A DNA stretch of 52,234 bases from Hemicentrotus pulcherrimus (taxonomy: Eukaryota > Echinodermata > Echinoidea > Camarodonta > Strongylocentrotidae): positions 84,431 through 136,664 of the forward strand of contig BEXV01000323.1 in assembly GCA_003118195.1 (NCBI GenBank). Reading direction: 5' to 3'. Each line of letters opens with the position of its first letter. The first letter of the stretch is position 1. Both the position numbers and the translations under genes were made by a program. Below, in pieces: positions 23,831 to 36,176 of this stretch. The notes below the pieces were generated by a model. The model ran no database searches. It was not told the origin of the DNA and worked only from the letters and a program-made list of their open reading frames with translations.

Positions 23831-24858
23831 CGGGGTACGTGATGTAGAACGAATGGCTATCTGATTGAAAGGAATTTGTTGTATGCCTTAAATAGAAGTT
23901 TAATTTCTAGTAGAGGTGAAAACTAATTTGTCAGCTTCATCATAATTACGTTCAAAAATATACCCTGAAAAAGGATTGCTCTTAAAACGCTTTCGTGTCC
24001 AAAATATGACGAGAAATAACTAGTGTTTAGACCGTGTTATATTTCTGTGTAAAGTGCGTATGTTCCTTAGTTTGATTTAGTAAAATTTCTTCTCAGTTTG
24101 ATGATTTGTAAACACAATAAACACCGATCCTTATTTAGTACATGATCAAACTTTCACAATTCTTTTAAGACAGTGTAACTACATGACCATAACCCAATTA
24201 AGCAATCACAATTCGAGCGGCTGAAGCACCACACCGTGGCAGAAATGAGCGTAAAACAAGATTACAATATTAATGTATTTATAAAATATTGTTCCTGATT
24301 TATTGAACTGATCTGCCAATCAGTGTTCCCAATTTTGTATAATCTCGTTTTACTGTAGAGTCATGTGTTGTATTTTTCCATATAATTTAGGTATCAATCG
24401 CCATTATGTCTTCTCTCTCCACCTATTTCCAATGCTTTGTGCATTTTCATTTTGAATTCTTCGACATTAAATTAATAACATAGATTAATACCATCTTTCG
24501 ATTTCACTTTTGTTGTTGTGAATGTACAGAATTTTATATGGCTTTTCTGGTTCCAAATATATCGGACCTAATATATATGATAATGCACCCAAAGGAAATA
24601 ATTAAGCACCTGCAATAACTCATCTCAAGGTGTTAACATAGATTTTCGCAGTTCTTGTGGTTCTATGACGTCATATCCAGAGCTAAAGGAGAATGGTACA
24701 TTTCTAGCGATACATGTATCAATGATGCATTCTATAAAAAGCTCAAAATATCTGCTTGCCTTTGGTCGAATCGAGTTTTTGACCACCCTTCTGTATGATA
24801 GTGATCCCTAAATGACTTGAGGTTCCAAATTGATTTTTAAGATCGAAATCAATTTTAG
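23831..24858. other. Intron-like DNA before the supported exon pair
   Basis: AT-rich, with no credible exon found. A stretch at about 23970-24040 (CCTGAAAAAGGATTGCTC, then AGAAATAACTAG and TTTAGACC) loosely resembles sequence at 4083-4140 and 46404-46475. It may be a very old dispersed repeat. Confidence 0.4.
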
Positions 24859-24933
24859 TTGGTGACACACCCCGTGGTCCCCAATTACGACGACTGGGAT
24901 GATTACCTTTTAACGTGGTTATTTGGAAAAGAG
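24859..24933 (+). CDS. Penultimate coding exon, unidentified protein
   Basis: A 75-bp exon lies between an acceptor (AAATCAATTTTAG, ending 24858) and a strong donor (AAAAGAG/GTACGT, GT at 24934). It is open in phase 0 for 25 codons and contains NYDDWDDYLLTWLFGK. The exon is much GC-richer than the surrounding DNA. The composition (three aspartate pairs, two tryptophans) is that of a real protein and not AT-driven chance. It joins the exon at 25029 in frame without creating a stop. I do not recognise the family. This is probably the C-terminal, polar tail of a longer protein whose upstream exons I could not find. Confidence 0.62.
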
Positions 24934-25028
24934 GTACGTTTTCTGGGAAACTCGCTACATTCAGTGTTTGTTTTGTAATCCCTTGCTCTGAAATACTTTG
25001 AATTATTTCTCATTCCACTCCTAAACAG

Positions 25029-25109
25029 GATCACAAGGCAAAGGAGTTGCCAAAGGATAGATGGCCTGGTGTCCCCGTCTCCCCAGAGATCAACAGCTGT
25101 GATTCTTAA
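25029..25109 (+). CDS. Terminal coding exon of the same unidentified gene
   Basis: A pyrimidine-rich acceptor (CATTCCACTCCTAAACAG, ending 25028) opens 26 codons ending in TAA at 25107-25109. The translation includes ELPKDRWPGVPVSPEI and is hydrophilic. The phase (0) matches the exon at 24859-24933; the intron between them is 95 bp with GT and AG ends. Possible polyadenylation signals lie downstream: ATTAAA at about 25622 and AATAAA at 25854 and 25880. The joined 51 residues have no domain that I can name. Confidence 0.62.
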   Translation, partial: DHKAKELPKDRWPGVPVSPEINSCDS

Positions 25110-26288
25110 GTGACTGGTTAGTGAAATTATTTCGATTTCTGACTTTTGTTGTTCACGGTTAATATATCCCCGTAGTCTCTATTGAATTTAATTTTTTTTT
25201 AAAGCATCTGGTATGATTGTGCACTTACCATGATTTGGGGGTATGTGTCAGGTTTATGCATCATGTTCATTGCTAAGGATTGAATCGGTATGACGTGTTG
25301 AAGTTGTACAGTCTATCCTTATATCAATCACATATTACATGTACCGTTTTGATATTGTTGACGGGTTAATCATGTGTGATGTAAAAAGGAGTAGAATATA
25401 TTCTGTTCAGTTTTCTGAATCATATTGCTCCGGTTGTCTCATTTTCGCCAGCACAAACGTAGCTAGTTCGTCGTCACTACCAAACTAGAATGTTCCACTA
25501 TGTTGCAGGGTGCATGTATATGCCATTGGGTATGATGTGTGAACCGGGTGTGCGGAAATGATGTGTTGGGGAGGGGAGGTGAGAGTGTTCATGTGTGTGG
25601 TAATTGTATGTGTCTCAACAATTAAAGACTAATACATGACAGATAACTAATCATAAATCTACAATGACGAGTAAACTGTGTACATCATGGTCCAGAGATA
25701 AATGTGCCTTGAATGTATATAGCAGACGGCAATCGGCAGATCAGACAACACTTGATAGGGATTTTGTATATGATATTGCTTTGCTAAGTATAAAATACAA
25801 GAACCTTTTCCATATCTTTAAACTCTCATTGATATCTGATAATTAAACAGTAAAATAAACCTACCAAACTGCATACTTCAATAAAATACTTGACTGAAAT
25901 AATCGAATAGTCCACGGTGTTCATGAATATTTTAAGTTTTTGCTTACCTCGGCAAAATGCTTGCCTATACTAAATAAAAAAATTACGGTGGGGGTTGACT
26001 GAAATGGACATAATGAACAAATCAGAACTGATCTATGATAATTCATGCTTGTTATCATTCGTGTGCTTGACTTATAACCTTACAATCGAGTGGCAAATTG
26101 CGCACAAAGTTCGAATTGTTGCACATGTGCTATATAGGCAATGGCGAGCTGGCGACCTATTTTGACCAAATTACGGTGGGTGAACTTTCAAAAGTCAATG
26201 GGACATGAGGATTCCAATGAAAGAGTGAGTGATAACGTACGTTGGGGTTGATGTGCTTTTCGTTTGAACAAAACAAAAAATGAATTTT
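25110..26288. other. Probable 3' untranslated region, then intergenic DNA
   Basis: No coding signal. AATAAA motifs at 25854-25859 and 25880-25885 are the best candidates for the 3' end of the transcript from the exon pair upstream. Confidence 0.35.
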
Positions 26289-26435
26289 NNNNNNNNNNNN
26301 NNNNNNNNNNNNNNNNNNNNNNNNNNNNNNNNNNNNNNNNNNNNNNNNNNNNNNNNNNNNNNNNNNNNNNNNNNNNNNNNNNNNNNNNNNNNNNNNNNNN
26401 NNNNNNNNNNNNNNNNNNNNNNNNNNNNNNNNNNN
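26289..26435. other. Assembly gap (147 N)
   Basis: 147 consecutive N, immediately followed by a run of 12 G (26436-26447). The G run probably stopped sequencing or assembly. The gap length may be an estimate. Frames drawn through the gap are meaningless. Confidence 0.98.
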
Positions 26436-26447
26436 GGGGGGGGGGGG

Positions 26448-29438
26448 TAAAAGATACAAAATATCGTGCTCCGACATTTTCTCCGGCGGCAATTGATCCG
26501 GACTTTATTCTTCAGAGATGCTACATGCTCCTACATAGGGATTGCAATTAGGTTTTAGGTTAGACTTTAGGTCGATATTTGGGATCTCATAAAGTATTTG
26601 GTCCAGGATTGAATATGAATTTGGTTTGTGTAGGATATTGTCTTTGTAGACATAGGAGCATGTGTCGTAGAACCGAAAATACTGATACTGCCGTGTGATC
26701 ACTCTAGACCAGATTATGGTCGTTTTAAATATTTTACCTACTAACCCCACATATCAAATTTCCTCACGAATCCACCTACCCGAAAAACCTGTATTCAAGT
26801 GCGGTTCTGTTTTATGATATCTAGTATAATATAGTATGTGTGACCGGATGCGCATGTCGCTATAAAGATAGACGTACGATTAAAGAACAGAAGTTGTACA
26901 GACTATTGGCCTATACAGCCCGCCATAGGTATGGCTCTTGTGTGATAAAAAGTGTAGTGATGATAACATATGCGATCTGAGGCATGTCGTGTGCTCTGTT
27001 CGGTTCAAAGTGGGTGTACTTGTGTCATAGGATCTTCCTTACAAGCTTCAGAAATAGCCTTTTAATGACAGTTCAAACATGAGTGGTTTAGTTGCCGTCT
27101 AGGAAGCATCTTGAAATATTAAAAGAAATTCGTAGAGCTTCATTTCAGACAGAATCGTTTTAGTAGCGTGGAACACTATTTCAGGGTTGCAAATTATGCA
27201 TGTGTTTCCTGAATTTGTATTTGAATTTGAAAAATCAATGAAAATAAGTTGCTATATGTCGGGGATTTCCATGAATTTGAGAAGCACTTTATCGATGCTC
27301 TGGGGAATGATGTTCTCCTAAAAACTGCAACCTGTGCAGGCTGAGAACGTACGTGTATTTTGTATTACCTTCAGAAAGAAAAAAAGTAATTGGGCAGAAA
27401 TCCTGCGCCGATGGATATAGAAATTAAAACTTTTGACCTTAAGATATCTATATTGATGTTTATCTCGGAGGTTGCCCTCTCCGTTTTATAGGGCACTCAA
27501 ACCCAAATATTGATTAGAAACCTTGGTCAAAGTGGCAGTTTATTCGTAACGACTTTCTAGAGATTAGAGCCATAAACCCCTCTGTATCAATTAATGTGCA
27601 AATTTATTACCGCTAGTCGTAGTGAGGGCGTGATCGAAATATGCAATCTGAAATTACCAGTCCGTTCAACTGCACTTACATTATAGTAATCATTTTGAAA
27701 TTAGGTGTTTGTACGTAATCCTGACAAACTGACAAATGAATGCCAATTTTGTATACCCTGAATTGTTTTAATGAGATACCAAATGGCACATTGTGTACAT
27801 AAATACATGTTTTGGTTCCAGAACGTTAATACGTAGTCGAACTTCGTAGGATGATGCAAATAATACACAGGTGGTAATCATGATAATGAGAATGGATGGA
27901 AACCACTCAACCACTATCTAATATTCGAAACTACCCTCGGCCGTTCCACACAAGGCATTTTTCAAAGCATATTTTACACAAATTATTTAATATGAAAAAA
28001 TCCCCGTCTTGCGTTCAGAAATATTTCTCCTGAACAAATCATTCTCTAACAAGATGGCCTTAAGCATTATACATCATGTTATTGAATTGAGGAATTTCCA
28101 CTCTTTGATCAGAAAGATGATGGAATATATTATGTTGCTTAAAGGGTTTTGTCGATTGCATCTCGGATATTGATTCGTTTTTAATATCTTAATTTGTACA
28201 GGAGAATCATGTCTGCCTGCTCAGGCTGTTACAATAGTAAAACAAAAAATAATTAAATCATCGGATGTGGTAAATACTCACACTCTAAAGATTATCACAA
28301 CGGGTGTCCTATCAAGCTTTCTTTCCCGGCTCTACTTGCCAAAGTGAAGTAGGAAAGAATCGACGATGAAATTTTCTACATAAAGAAAAAAATGGCAAAG
28401 AATGAAAATGATATATAACAGATTTTTTTTTTCTTCCGTATATTCATCTGCTTTGCCTCGCTCAATATTAATTATCGTTTGGAATTTTATTCCGGCAAAC
28501 ATTTTCTATTCGTTTTTATTCATCTTGTCCATTTTATTCCTTGCCTGTAGCCCCTAATTTGCAAGTGTTTGACCTCATGACCTGAATCGTGTAGTCTCTT
28601 ATTTTCTTAGTGATATAAGAAAGTATATGGCCGGTCAACGAAGACGGCTCTGTGTTATTGGGCGTATTCTCAATAAGCCATTTATTTTCAACAATCACTC
28701 AAATATATCAAATTCTTGTTTATTTGTGCATGGCAAAGGTTTAAACATACAAATTTCCTCGTATTTTCACTTTTTCTAATATTTCGCGTCCAATCAATTA
28801 TTTCAAGCAAGCAGAACCGGTTGAAAGTGGTGTATGAATAATTGATCAAACACAAATGTACTGACTGAACTCTTTCAACAGGGTTGTGTGTCACCACCCC
28901 CTGCACACACCCACACAAGTAAATACGCAGGCCCACGTAACCCTCTAGCAGTACCCTTCAGAGTCAGGACCATTTGCCTTGCTTCAAGCAGGGAAATTGG
29001 TCTCTCCCATCTCCATGCTTTAATGCAATGTACTTTCGCGTCTTATGAAAACAAAACCGTCTTGTGTATCTTGACGTCAGTTAAAAACGCAGTAGTTATC
29101 TTGTCCGTCCACATTCACCCTCTTCGCTTTTAGGATTGCCGACCATATCCGAAAAGAATAAGTCTTGATTTATTTACCATTCGAAATCGTTGATCAATTT
29201 ATTGCCCCAAATTGCCAAGAATGGATCGGTATGGATGGAATCGGCTTGATGAATGATTTTTCGAGGTACTTCGTTTCAAAGCAGGAACTAGGCATTATAC
29301 CCGTGGCGGCATTCTTACTCGTTCTCACATTCGCACATACAGAGAAATGCTGTAAAGAATTTCTCTATTCAAGTATTTCGGTGAAAAAAATGCTTCTCTG
29401 TTACGTTGTATTGTAACGTTGTATTATAGCTTGATTGA
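26448..29438. other. No supported gene
   Basis: About 3 kb of AT-rich DNA with scattered short frames. CA-rich simple sequence lies at about 28902-28918. I see no tRNA boxes, inverted repeats or coding motifs. Confidence 0.45.
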
Positions 29439-29446
29439 TATTTGAA

Positions 29447-30255
29447 CAGGGTTGGCATATTTCCCACTTCGGAGGCTTATTTCCCGGACGCCGGGAAATA
29501 AGCGGTATTTACCGGTATTTACCGCTTTTTACCGGGAATACCAGGAAATATATTCTCTCACTCACTTGTTCATAGGGATTGTCCAATATTAAACATAATA
29601 TTGGTGGACGGTGATTATGGTTGCACTGGTGTGTACTATTTTTTTTGTGTGTGTGTGTATGCGTTCGTTTGTGTGTTTGTCTATGTCTGTTATTATGAAA
29701 TGCTGGAAAAAATACAGGAAAAAGATCCCAAATATACACCTAATTTAGACATGATGTCCTTCATTAAGTCAGTTGCAAATTACCATATTCATGAATACCT
29801 ATTAATAAGCATATAAACAAAATGCCATATGCTTCAAAAAACATGTATACAAAATCATTGATACGCTATTGTTACAAAAACCCTTACATACAGTAGATTA
29901 TTTTGAGCTTTATTCACAATTGAAAACAAAAATCATATTGTAATGAGATACGTGTAAAAAATTTAACCCCTGGAGAAATGAATTTGAGTTTGCGTATGTG
30001 CGTTGTACATGTATGTGTGTTTGGGTGAGTACATGTATGCAGTGTGATTTTTATAAATTTGTTTGTGTGTTTCTACTATTAGTGTTGTGCTTCTAATTAT
30101 TTCAGAACAATATTTTCAGTTGTTGAGGCCAAAAACAAGTAAAATTATTAATGAATAGAGAAAATCATATTTCCCGTTTTTTACATATTTACCGGACGCC
30201 TATCTTATTTACCGGACGGTAATTACCACCACCAGTATTTACCGCCCAACCCTCG
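29447..30255. mobile_element. hAT-like non-autonomous DNA transposon, 809 bp
   Basis: The left end CAGGGTTGGCATATTTCCC and the right end GTATTTACCGCCCAACCCTCG are inverted over AGGGTTGG. The element is bounded by an 8-bp target duplication with one mismatch: TATTTGAA at 29439-29446 and TATTCGAA at 30256-30263. Eight-base duplications with CAGGG-type ends are the mark of the hAT superfamily. Both subterminal regions are packed with short TATTTACCGG and TTTCCCGG motifs, as expected for transposase-binding clusters. The interior has a GT microsatellite at about 29641-29690 and no transposase frame, so it must have depended on an enzyme supplied elsewhere. Confidence 0.82.
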
Positions 30256-30263
30256 TATTCGAA

Positions 30264-31784
30264 GTGGACTTTGTATTTATGGTACTGTTGGTACTTTGTT
30301 TTTAGATTTCCCTTTTTTTTCGTAGAACACCTTGAAAGGTGTGGGCAATGTCAATAGATTAAAGTAATTCCAATCGAATAGCAAAATTTACAAAATGATA
30401 AAAAGAGAGAAAGAAAGAAAGTAAGAAGCAGAGGGGAGGAAATGGAGATTGAATTGAATGTGGACCGACCAACACACACCGCTTCACTCAATTGCCTATT
30501 ACTTTCGCATCTCATTCATCTATATTTAGACTCCCCCAAATAACTCATGACACGTCTCCCTTCACTTAGGCCCAATCGTCACTTCCTTAATCATTCATGG
30601 GATTTAGTAAATGAAAAATGGATTGAAACGTTCGATTTTCATTTACAATAACTCCCGGAACGCTGTGATTACTGTCCTCCCACGTTAACTTCCATTGGTA
30701 AAAACATCTAATTTCAAATGAAAAATGACATTGTTGTTCATCCAAACAGTGTTTAGTTTGTGATAACGGAACAACGATTCCAAATTATTTATCTGAAACT
30801 GCTCTGCTGACACTCTTTTTGCTGTTGATATTATATTTTCATATGTGTAACAGAATATGTAAATTGCTACTTTTGTCGGTGTCACATACTTTAGGTATTG
30901 AAATATAGCATCACAAAGCAAGCAAAAAAGAATATTCCAGCCAATAGGCTACTGCCTGAATACACAAAACAGTAGAAGGCAGAAAATAAGACAAATGATT
31001 ACACATTTAAATAGAAGTATGAACACGAAATAACGATTTAAATTTACAGAATATTCTACTTCTCTACTTTTTGACTTTGTTTTATAGTCGGCTTAAATTA
31101 CTGACACGCCCTCTGCCTTGCCTTGTCCCCTTCCCAGCGGCAATTTTGCGAAAATAAAGTTTGAAATAAGGCTTTATGGACACCTGTAGTCCTATTATCA
31201 TCACGGGTTATCACTCCCTCATTCCAACTTGCCATAATATCGTCCTTGCAACAATTCATCTGCACTTCCAGGACTTCTGCAATGAATTATGCATGTCGGT
31301 GTGAGTTGTGCACAATCGTAAATTGAGACGGGGCTTTATCCAGGCCGGGTTACGGTGTGACGAAACATGTGGCTTCCAAGTCTTCACATTTCAATTTGTT
31401 AAGGTTTCTTTCAATTTCCATTCCTCTTTTTTCCCTTAATATTCGTTTATGTTCCAGGACCAACTTCGGGGTAAGAGCCGTTGAGCAATCTATTGATTAA
31501 CAACAACAAACCTTTTGTCGATATTATTCTCACTTGCGGAGTAGAGCCAATCTCATTTTGATCGTTCGGTTGAAAACATCTCTCCTTCTTAAGAGTGTCA
31601 GAATTCATTTTCAGGATTCGATTTCAATATAGCACGAGATGCAGCAAGTGGGAGTTGATTGGAATTAATCTTTTTAACACACTGAATCTGCAAATTGTGG
31701 TGACAATAATTGTATGCAGTGCGTGAGAAGTTGGGCTTTACGGCAATCAAACTGAACTTTTGCTCAGATATCAGATTCCAATTA
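30264..31784. other. No supported gene
   Basis: AT-rich DNA with a short GAAA-rich run near 30404-30425. No coding or repeat structure that I can support. Confidence 0.5.
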
Positions 31785-31905
31785 TAAATACATTTATAAA
31801 TATCAACAATATAAATTTATCTATAAATAAAATTAATGCATGTATTTATAAATTACAATTATGAATACATTAATATATATTTCATTTTGAATTTATAAAT
31901 ACGTT
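31785..31905. repeat. AT-rich cluster of TTTATAAAT palindromes
   Basis: Motifs of the form (A)TTTATAAAT(A) recur at least five times within about 120 bp, together with ATATATA runs. It lies just before the candidate exon at 31917. It may be a degenerate tandem repeat or a matrix-attachment-like AT-rich segment. Confidence 0.6.
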
Positions 31906-31916
31906 TTTGGCATCAG

Positions 31917-32099
31917 CCAATGGCAACAAGAGCTCAAAGACGCAGGACAAATCTAATTATATGTGATTTGATGAAGCAGTTCATAACAAGCAAGACGAAT
32001 TGGAAAAATAATCAAACTGCTGAAAGGGGAAACAAAACCTTTGAAGACAACATGGCGCATCATCCATTATCCAGTATCAGTATGTTATCCTGTCTTCAG
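31917..32099 (+). CDS. Candidate internal exon, unknown product
   Basis: A 183-bp stretch (61 codons, phase 0 at both ends) lies between an acceptor (ACGTTTTTGGCATCAG, ending 31916) and a donor (CTTCAG/GTGAAT, GT at 32100). An ATG is the second codon, so it could also be a first coding exon. The translation starts with basic residues (ATRAQRRRTNL) and is otherwise polar. No domain is recognised. The splice sites are good and the frame is clean, but the base composition does not differ much from its surroundings. Confidence 0.28.
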
Positions 32100-32944
32100 G
32101 TGAATTGAAATAAATAAAGACTCTAAAATTGTTTCACTGATCCTCTTTTTGATCAGGGCAATCAAATGTCCCAACAATACACTCTGGGGCAGCCGACTTG
32201 AAAATTAGTTTTTATACTTCCATTGCATCCGTATTTTCGGCAGTGATCCGTGAAGCTCCCTCGACTCCATTATATGTTTTCTAGGTCAGACCATATCGCA
32301 TCCGTCTGACGCAAATTGCGATCGAGACCCCGGGACAAGACAAGTGCGATAATGCAAATTGAAATAGAGAGGAAATTAAGAGCCCTATTTCCCTAAAGAA
32401 ACGGGGAGAATCCAGGGTTTTGCTTCAAAATATTTCACAAGGGGGGCGATCGTTTTGAAGAGATTTAGAAGGGTTAAAGGACCGTGGGGATGGTATCCTA
32501 TTGATTGGATGTTGTTCTTCCATTTTGAAATTCATTGAGATGGGATGGAGGTAAACCCTGTGGGTGTTTGTCTAGGAGTGCCTTGGAACGTGGGCTACAA
32601 ATTGGATAATATTCGAAGGCTTTTCCTTTTCGTTTCAATATGATTCAGGAAGGTGTGAATCGTTCATCGGGAAAATAGGTGCGATAGTTCACTATTTGGT
32701 CAAACTGCTAGAAAGTATCATTCAAATGATTCGTTATGAAGGGGTTTTGGTATGCAAACAAAAACGATAGATGAGATAGTAGCAGCAAGAACGATAGAAA
32801 AATCGTAAGTACTATGACATCAAAATACACGGAAACTTTCGTAATATGTTTTTACAATTGAATACGTGTACATGCATTTCTGAATGAATGATCAATATAC
32901 TTGTATTGTTCAAACTTCTCTTCATAGTGTTTAACCTATTAAAG

Positions 32945-33962
32945 GCATCGTTAAACATTGTTCAATCTGAGATGCACGGCCCTACGTGTTATCAGTGTCT
33001 GTGATATGGTGTAATATTGAAGCCCTAAAAAAATTGCGCTTCAAAATGATAATGATCAAGAAGTGCCTCAAAAAGTAAAAATCTTTGAGTGACCGATTTT
33101 ACCATACTCGTTTTTTCCCAATAGACTGTAATGTTATGAAAACCGTTTGGCAAACGGTTTTCAAAATTTGTTATTCCAATCATAAATATCTTGATAATCA
33201 GACAGGCGATCGGCTTGTAAAAGTCATGGGGTTCCTGACTGACCTAAAGGGGTTTATAGTTATCATTGCAGCATAAGCTAAATCCAGGATTTTGTTACAG
33301 AATCTGAGAAAAAGTTACCGGATCCCTTTAATGATGACAAATATTCGATGACAGTTGCTTTATTTGTTCGTAGTATGGCAGTCAAAATCTCTTATTCTCT
33401 ATTCAGGGCAAAACCCTCATCCCAAAAACAAACTTCTGCAATCGTGGCAGTCGATTGCGTCTCCAAAATGAATACTAAAGGTGGTTTACCCCCAGGCTTT
33501 CACAATTGACAATACTAATCATACAAATCATCCGGTACACGGTGCGTGATCCTTCAAATGGCATCCACGGTTTTCCAATTTGTCTGTAAGAGATAGATTA
33601 AAATACTTTTAACATTGACATTTACAAAGCATCATCGAAGCATCATCAAATCATCCGTGAGTCAAGTCATGAATCGAGCTGGTCTTTATCGGATACTGTT
33701 ATTGATTTATTCTATTGTAGAGCAAATATTGCGAATAATGATTATGCCTTTGTAGTTTATTGAAGTTTATTTATTTTCATATGAATAAGTAATAATAATG
33801 TATATAACAATTTTTTACTTTTTTATATAACAGATTTTTACTTTTGTGAGGCACTTCATGATCATTTTGAAGCGCAATTATTTTAAGGGCTTCAAAATCA
33901 CTCCATATCACAGACTCTGATGAATTTCAGATTTGTAAAACTTGAAACATTGTTAAACAATG
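32945..33962. mobile_element. Inverted-repeat element, about 1 kb
   Basis: About 130-140 bp at 32945-33085 is repeated in inverted orientation at 33833-33962. Shared blocks, reading inward, are TAAACATTGTT, GTCTGTGATATGG, TGAAGCCCT, TTGCGCTTCAAAATGAT, AAGTGCCTCA and AAGTAAAAATC. Arm identity is roughly 75-80%. The interior of about 750 bp has no transposase-like frame. This fits a non-autonomous DNA transposon or foldback element with long terminal inverted repeats. No target duplication was identified. Confidence 0.75.
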
Positions 33963-33965
33963 CAT

Positions 33966-35197
33966 TTCGGGAAGGATTATGGCTGAAACCATGCGTGAGA
34001 CATGTGTAGAGATATTAATTACAAAACACTTGTCGAACCGATTCTTTGAGCGATTTGGAATAGTACTTTAGGTCAATATTTTGACCATTTATTTCACCAA
34101 TGCCAATCGAATCAGTATTGAGCCTGAAACATGGTTCAATTTTTGCATTTGTTCTCGATTGATATTGCTCGTTATGGTTTTTTGTTTTGTTTCAACCTTG
34201 AGAAACATACATGTACATCTTCGAGGTTGAGTTCTGTTAAGTTCGGCTCCACTCATCAACCACGTATTAATGTGGATTCAAGTTATTTACAAAGTCAGAA
34301 CGTTTGCTTATGGTGTGATTCATCCATATGATGGGATGCCTGATGAAGTTTCTTTTGCCCCTACAATTACATATACTTTTTTATGTAGGGCCATAGAAAC
34401 GTGATAAAGTCTTTTAATGGAATTGTAATAACTTTCTCATACCCTTACTCTAAAAAATAGAAGATGGTGGATAATCAAGGCATCATTGTTACGTTCTTGA
34501 GTACATTATTTTCACTTTGTGATGATAATGCTTCTTCATAATCTTGAATCTTCTTGAATATTGAAGAATTACTCTCCCAAAAGCGTGAACGCAGTCCTGG
34601 AGAGAGCTGTGCTGTGTTGCGTGCTGTTGGTGATGTGCTGATGGTGAAGTGATGGTGGTTGTTCTCCGTGCACTGTAAACATTGTGCAGGGTGCAGTGTA
34701 CAGGTGGTGCAGGTGTGTCCCTCGATACAACATCTTCAGGGGCAGGGGCGGCGCCATAGTCTGTATGGCGGGTAGTGCCGCTCCCCTAAAGCAAATAATT
34801 GAATTTGCAGTGAGTAATGTACTATTAACTCATATGAATACTGCTCTTTTGTAGTGTTACCAAATTGATCAAATTGTTTCTCAGCTTTGCTTTACGAGAT
34901 TTGCCTATAATGTCTAAGAGTTCGCGTGGGAGTCATCACATGAAAAATCTTCTAAATTTTTCCCCCTTCAAAATGTTGGAAATTCTTCTCATGGTGGTTT
35001 CGTTTGCCAAGGCGTATACTTCTGTTTAATATATACCTTTTGGTGCCTGGTACCTTTCATTGTTATTTCAGGCAATTGCTTTACATTGTTATTATTCCAA
35101 AATCTCGAGATACACATGATTGTGTTCCTACTAGTTAGATAAAACGACCCTTTTATGGTAACTTCTAGACAGTATATTTCATCATGCGATCGCATAT
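33966..35197. other. No supported gene
   Basis: AT-rich DNA. A GC-richer patch at 34570-34790 contains TGGTG/GTGCAG-rich sequence and a short imperfect palindrome around 34739-34790 (CAGGGGCGGCGCCATA facing TATGGCGGG and GCCGCTCCCCT). The palindrome could be a remnant of a DNA-transposon terminus. Confidence 0.4.
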
Positions 35198-35353
35198 CCA
35201 GGGTCCCGTCTTGAAAAGACTAATCGCAACTTATTTGCGATTGATATCTATCGCAACTATGTACATAAGAGATGGGAGACTGCAAACTTGCGATTGATTA
35301 GAGCACTTGCGATTGATTTGGATAAATCGCAAATATTTATAAAATAGGCCCAG
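35198..35353. mobile_element. MITE, TTGCGATTGATT family
   Basis: The roughly 155-bp element starts CCAGGGTCCCGTCTTGAAAAG and ends TATTTATAAAATAGGCCCAG, giving imperfect terminal inverted repeats. The body repeats TTGCGATTGAT several times and its complement once or twice, so the whole folds as a hairpin. The element at 41945-42093 has the same architecture and motifs. I recall closely similar elements in sea urchin genomes. No target duplication is evident for this copy. Confidence 0.75.
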
Positions 35354-36025
35354 ACTAGGTGTCATATTTAGACGTATATTGTCATTCATTTGGCGGTTTT
35401 TTTTTATGCCAAATAACCCTCCGATTCTTCTTTTTTTGAGACCCAAGACATGCCCCTTTCGTCAGCATCGGATATCGACCTATCAACATGTTGATCTTTT
35501 GTCCACGCTCACCATTAACGCCGATCCAATCGTGTTCACCTCTTATTATTGGTATCAACTGTCTGTACATCTCAGGACAAACGCCTCATTCGTGTTACAT
35601 GAGACGTGCTGTAAGGGACGTATTGCAGGAATCTGTTCTTCTTGATGATAATCATCTTGATCGTTTAAATATAGGAAAAGTCAAATGTCTTGGGTGTCTC
35701 TTGATGAATTTCTGCTGAGAGGCGAGAAGTTGTAATTAAATTTGGGAGCGATACAGCTCCAGAAATGATGTATCCAAGTCGTTTTTCAAATGTTCCAAGA
35801 TTGGTTGTAACATGAACATGATAAATAGTTGTGGCGACTTTTATTTTTCCTTTGGTTTTTGCATCAGTGATAGGCAGAGATAGGTTAACAATATATGATT
35901 TGATAAGTATTTTTTGAAGTCATTATTCTTGGTGTTAAATTTTATGTTAATTACACAGAAAGGCTGTTATCTCTACTTTCAAAATATTTCAAAAAAAACT
36001 GCCCCCTCAAGTTCGAAAAAATACC
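35354..36025. other. No supported gene
   Basis: Several overlapping short frames on both strands at 35380-35720 do not resemble known proteins. Confidence 0.45.
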
Positions 36026-36176
36026 CCCCCCCCAAAGAAAAATAAAAAAAAAATTAAAAAAAAAAATTAAAAATTAAAAAATTAAAAAAATTAAAAAAAT
36101 AAATAAATGAATAAAAAATAAATAAAATAAAATAAAATAATAAAATAAATAAATAAATAATAATAACAAAATTAAT
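36026..36176. repeat. A-rich low-complexity tract (AAATTAAA / AAATAAAT)
   Basis: A C-run and about 150 bp of A-rich sequence with periodic T, grading into AATAAATAA repeats. This could be the A-rich tail of an old retroposon, but no body is recognisable beside it. Confidence 0.85.

Noticed and set aside
25220..25300. Minus-strand exon candidate ending at a GTAAGT donor (complement of ACTTAC at about 25224)
   Set aside because: It is only about 14 codons, overlaps the likely 3' untranslated region of the plus-strand gene and has no acceptor of quality.
34739..34790. Short palindrome CAGGGGCGGCGCC... as a complete mini-transposon
   Set aside because: Only about 50 bp, the arms match imperfectly and there is no target duplication.
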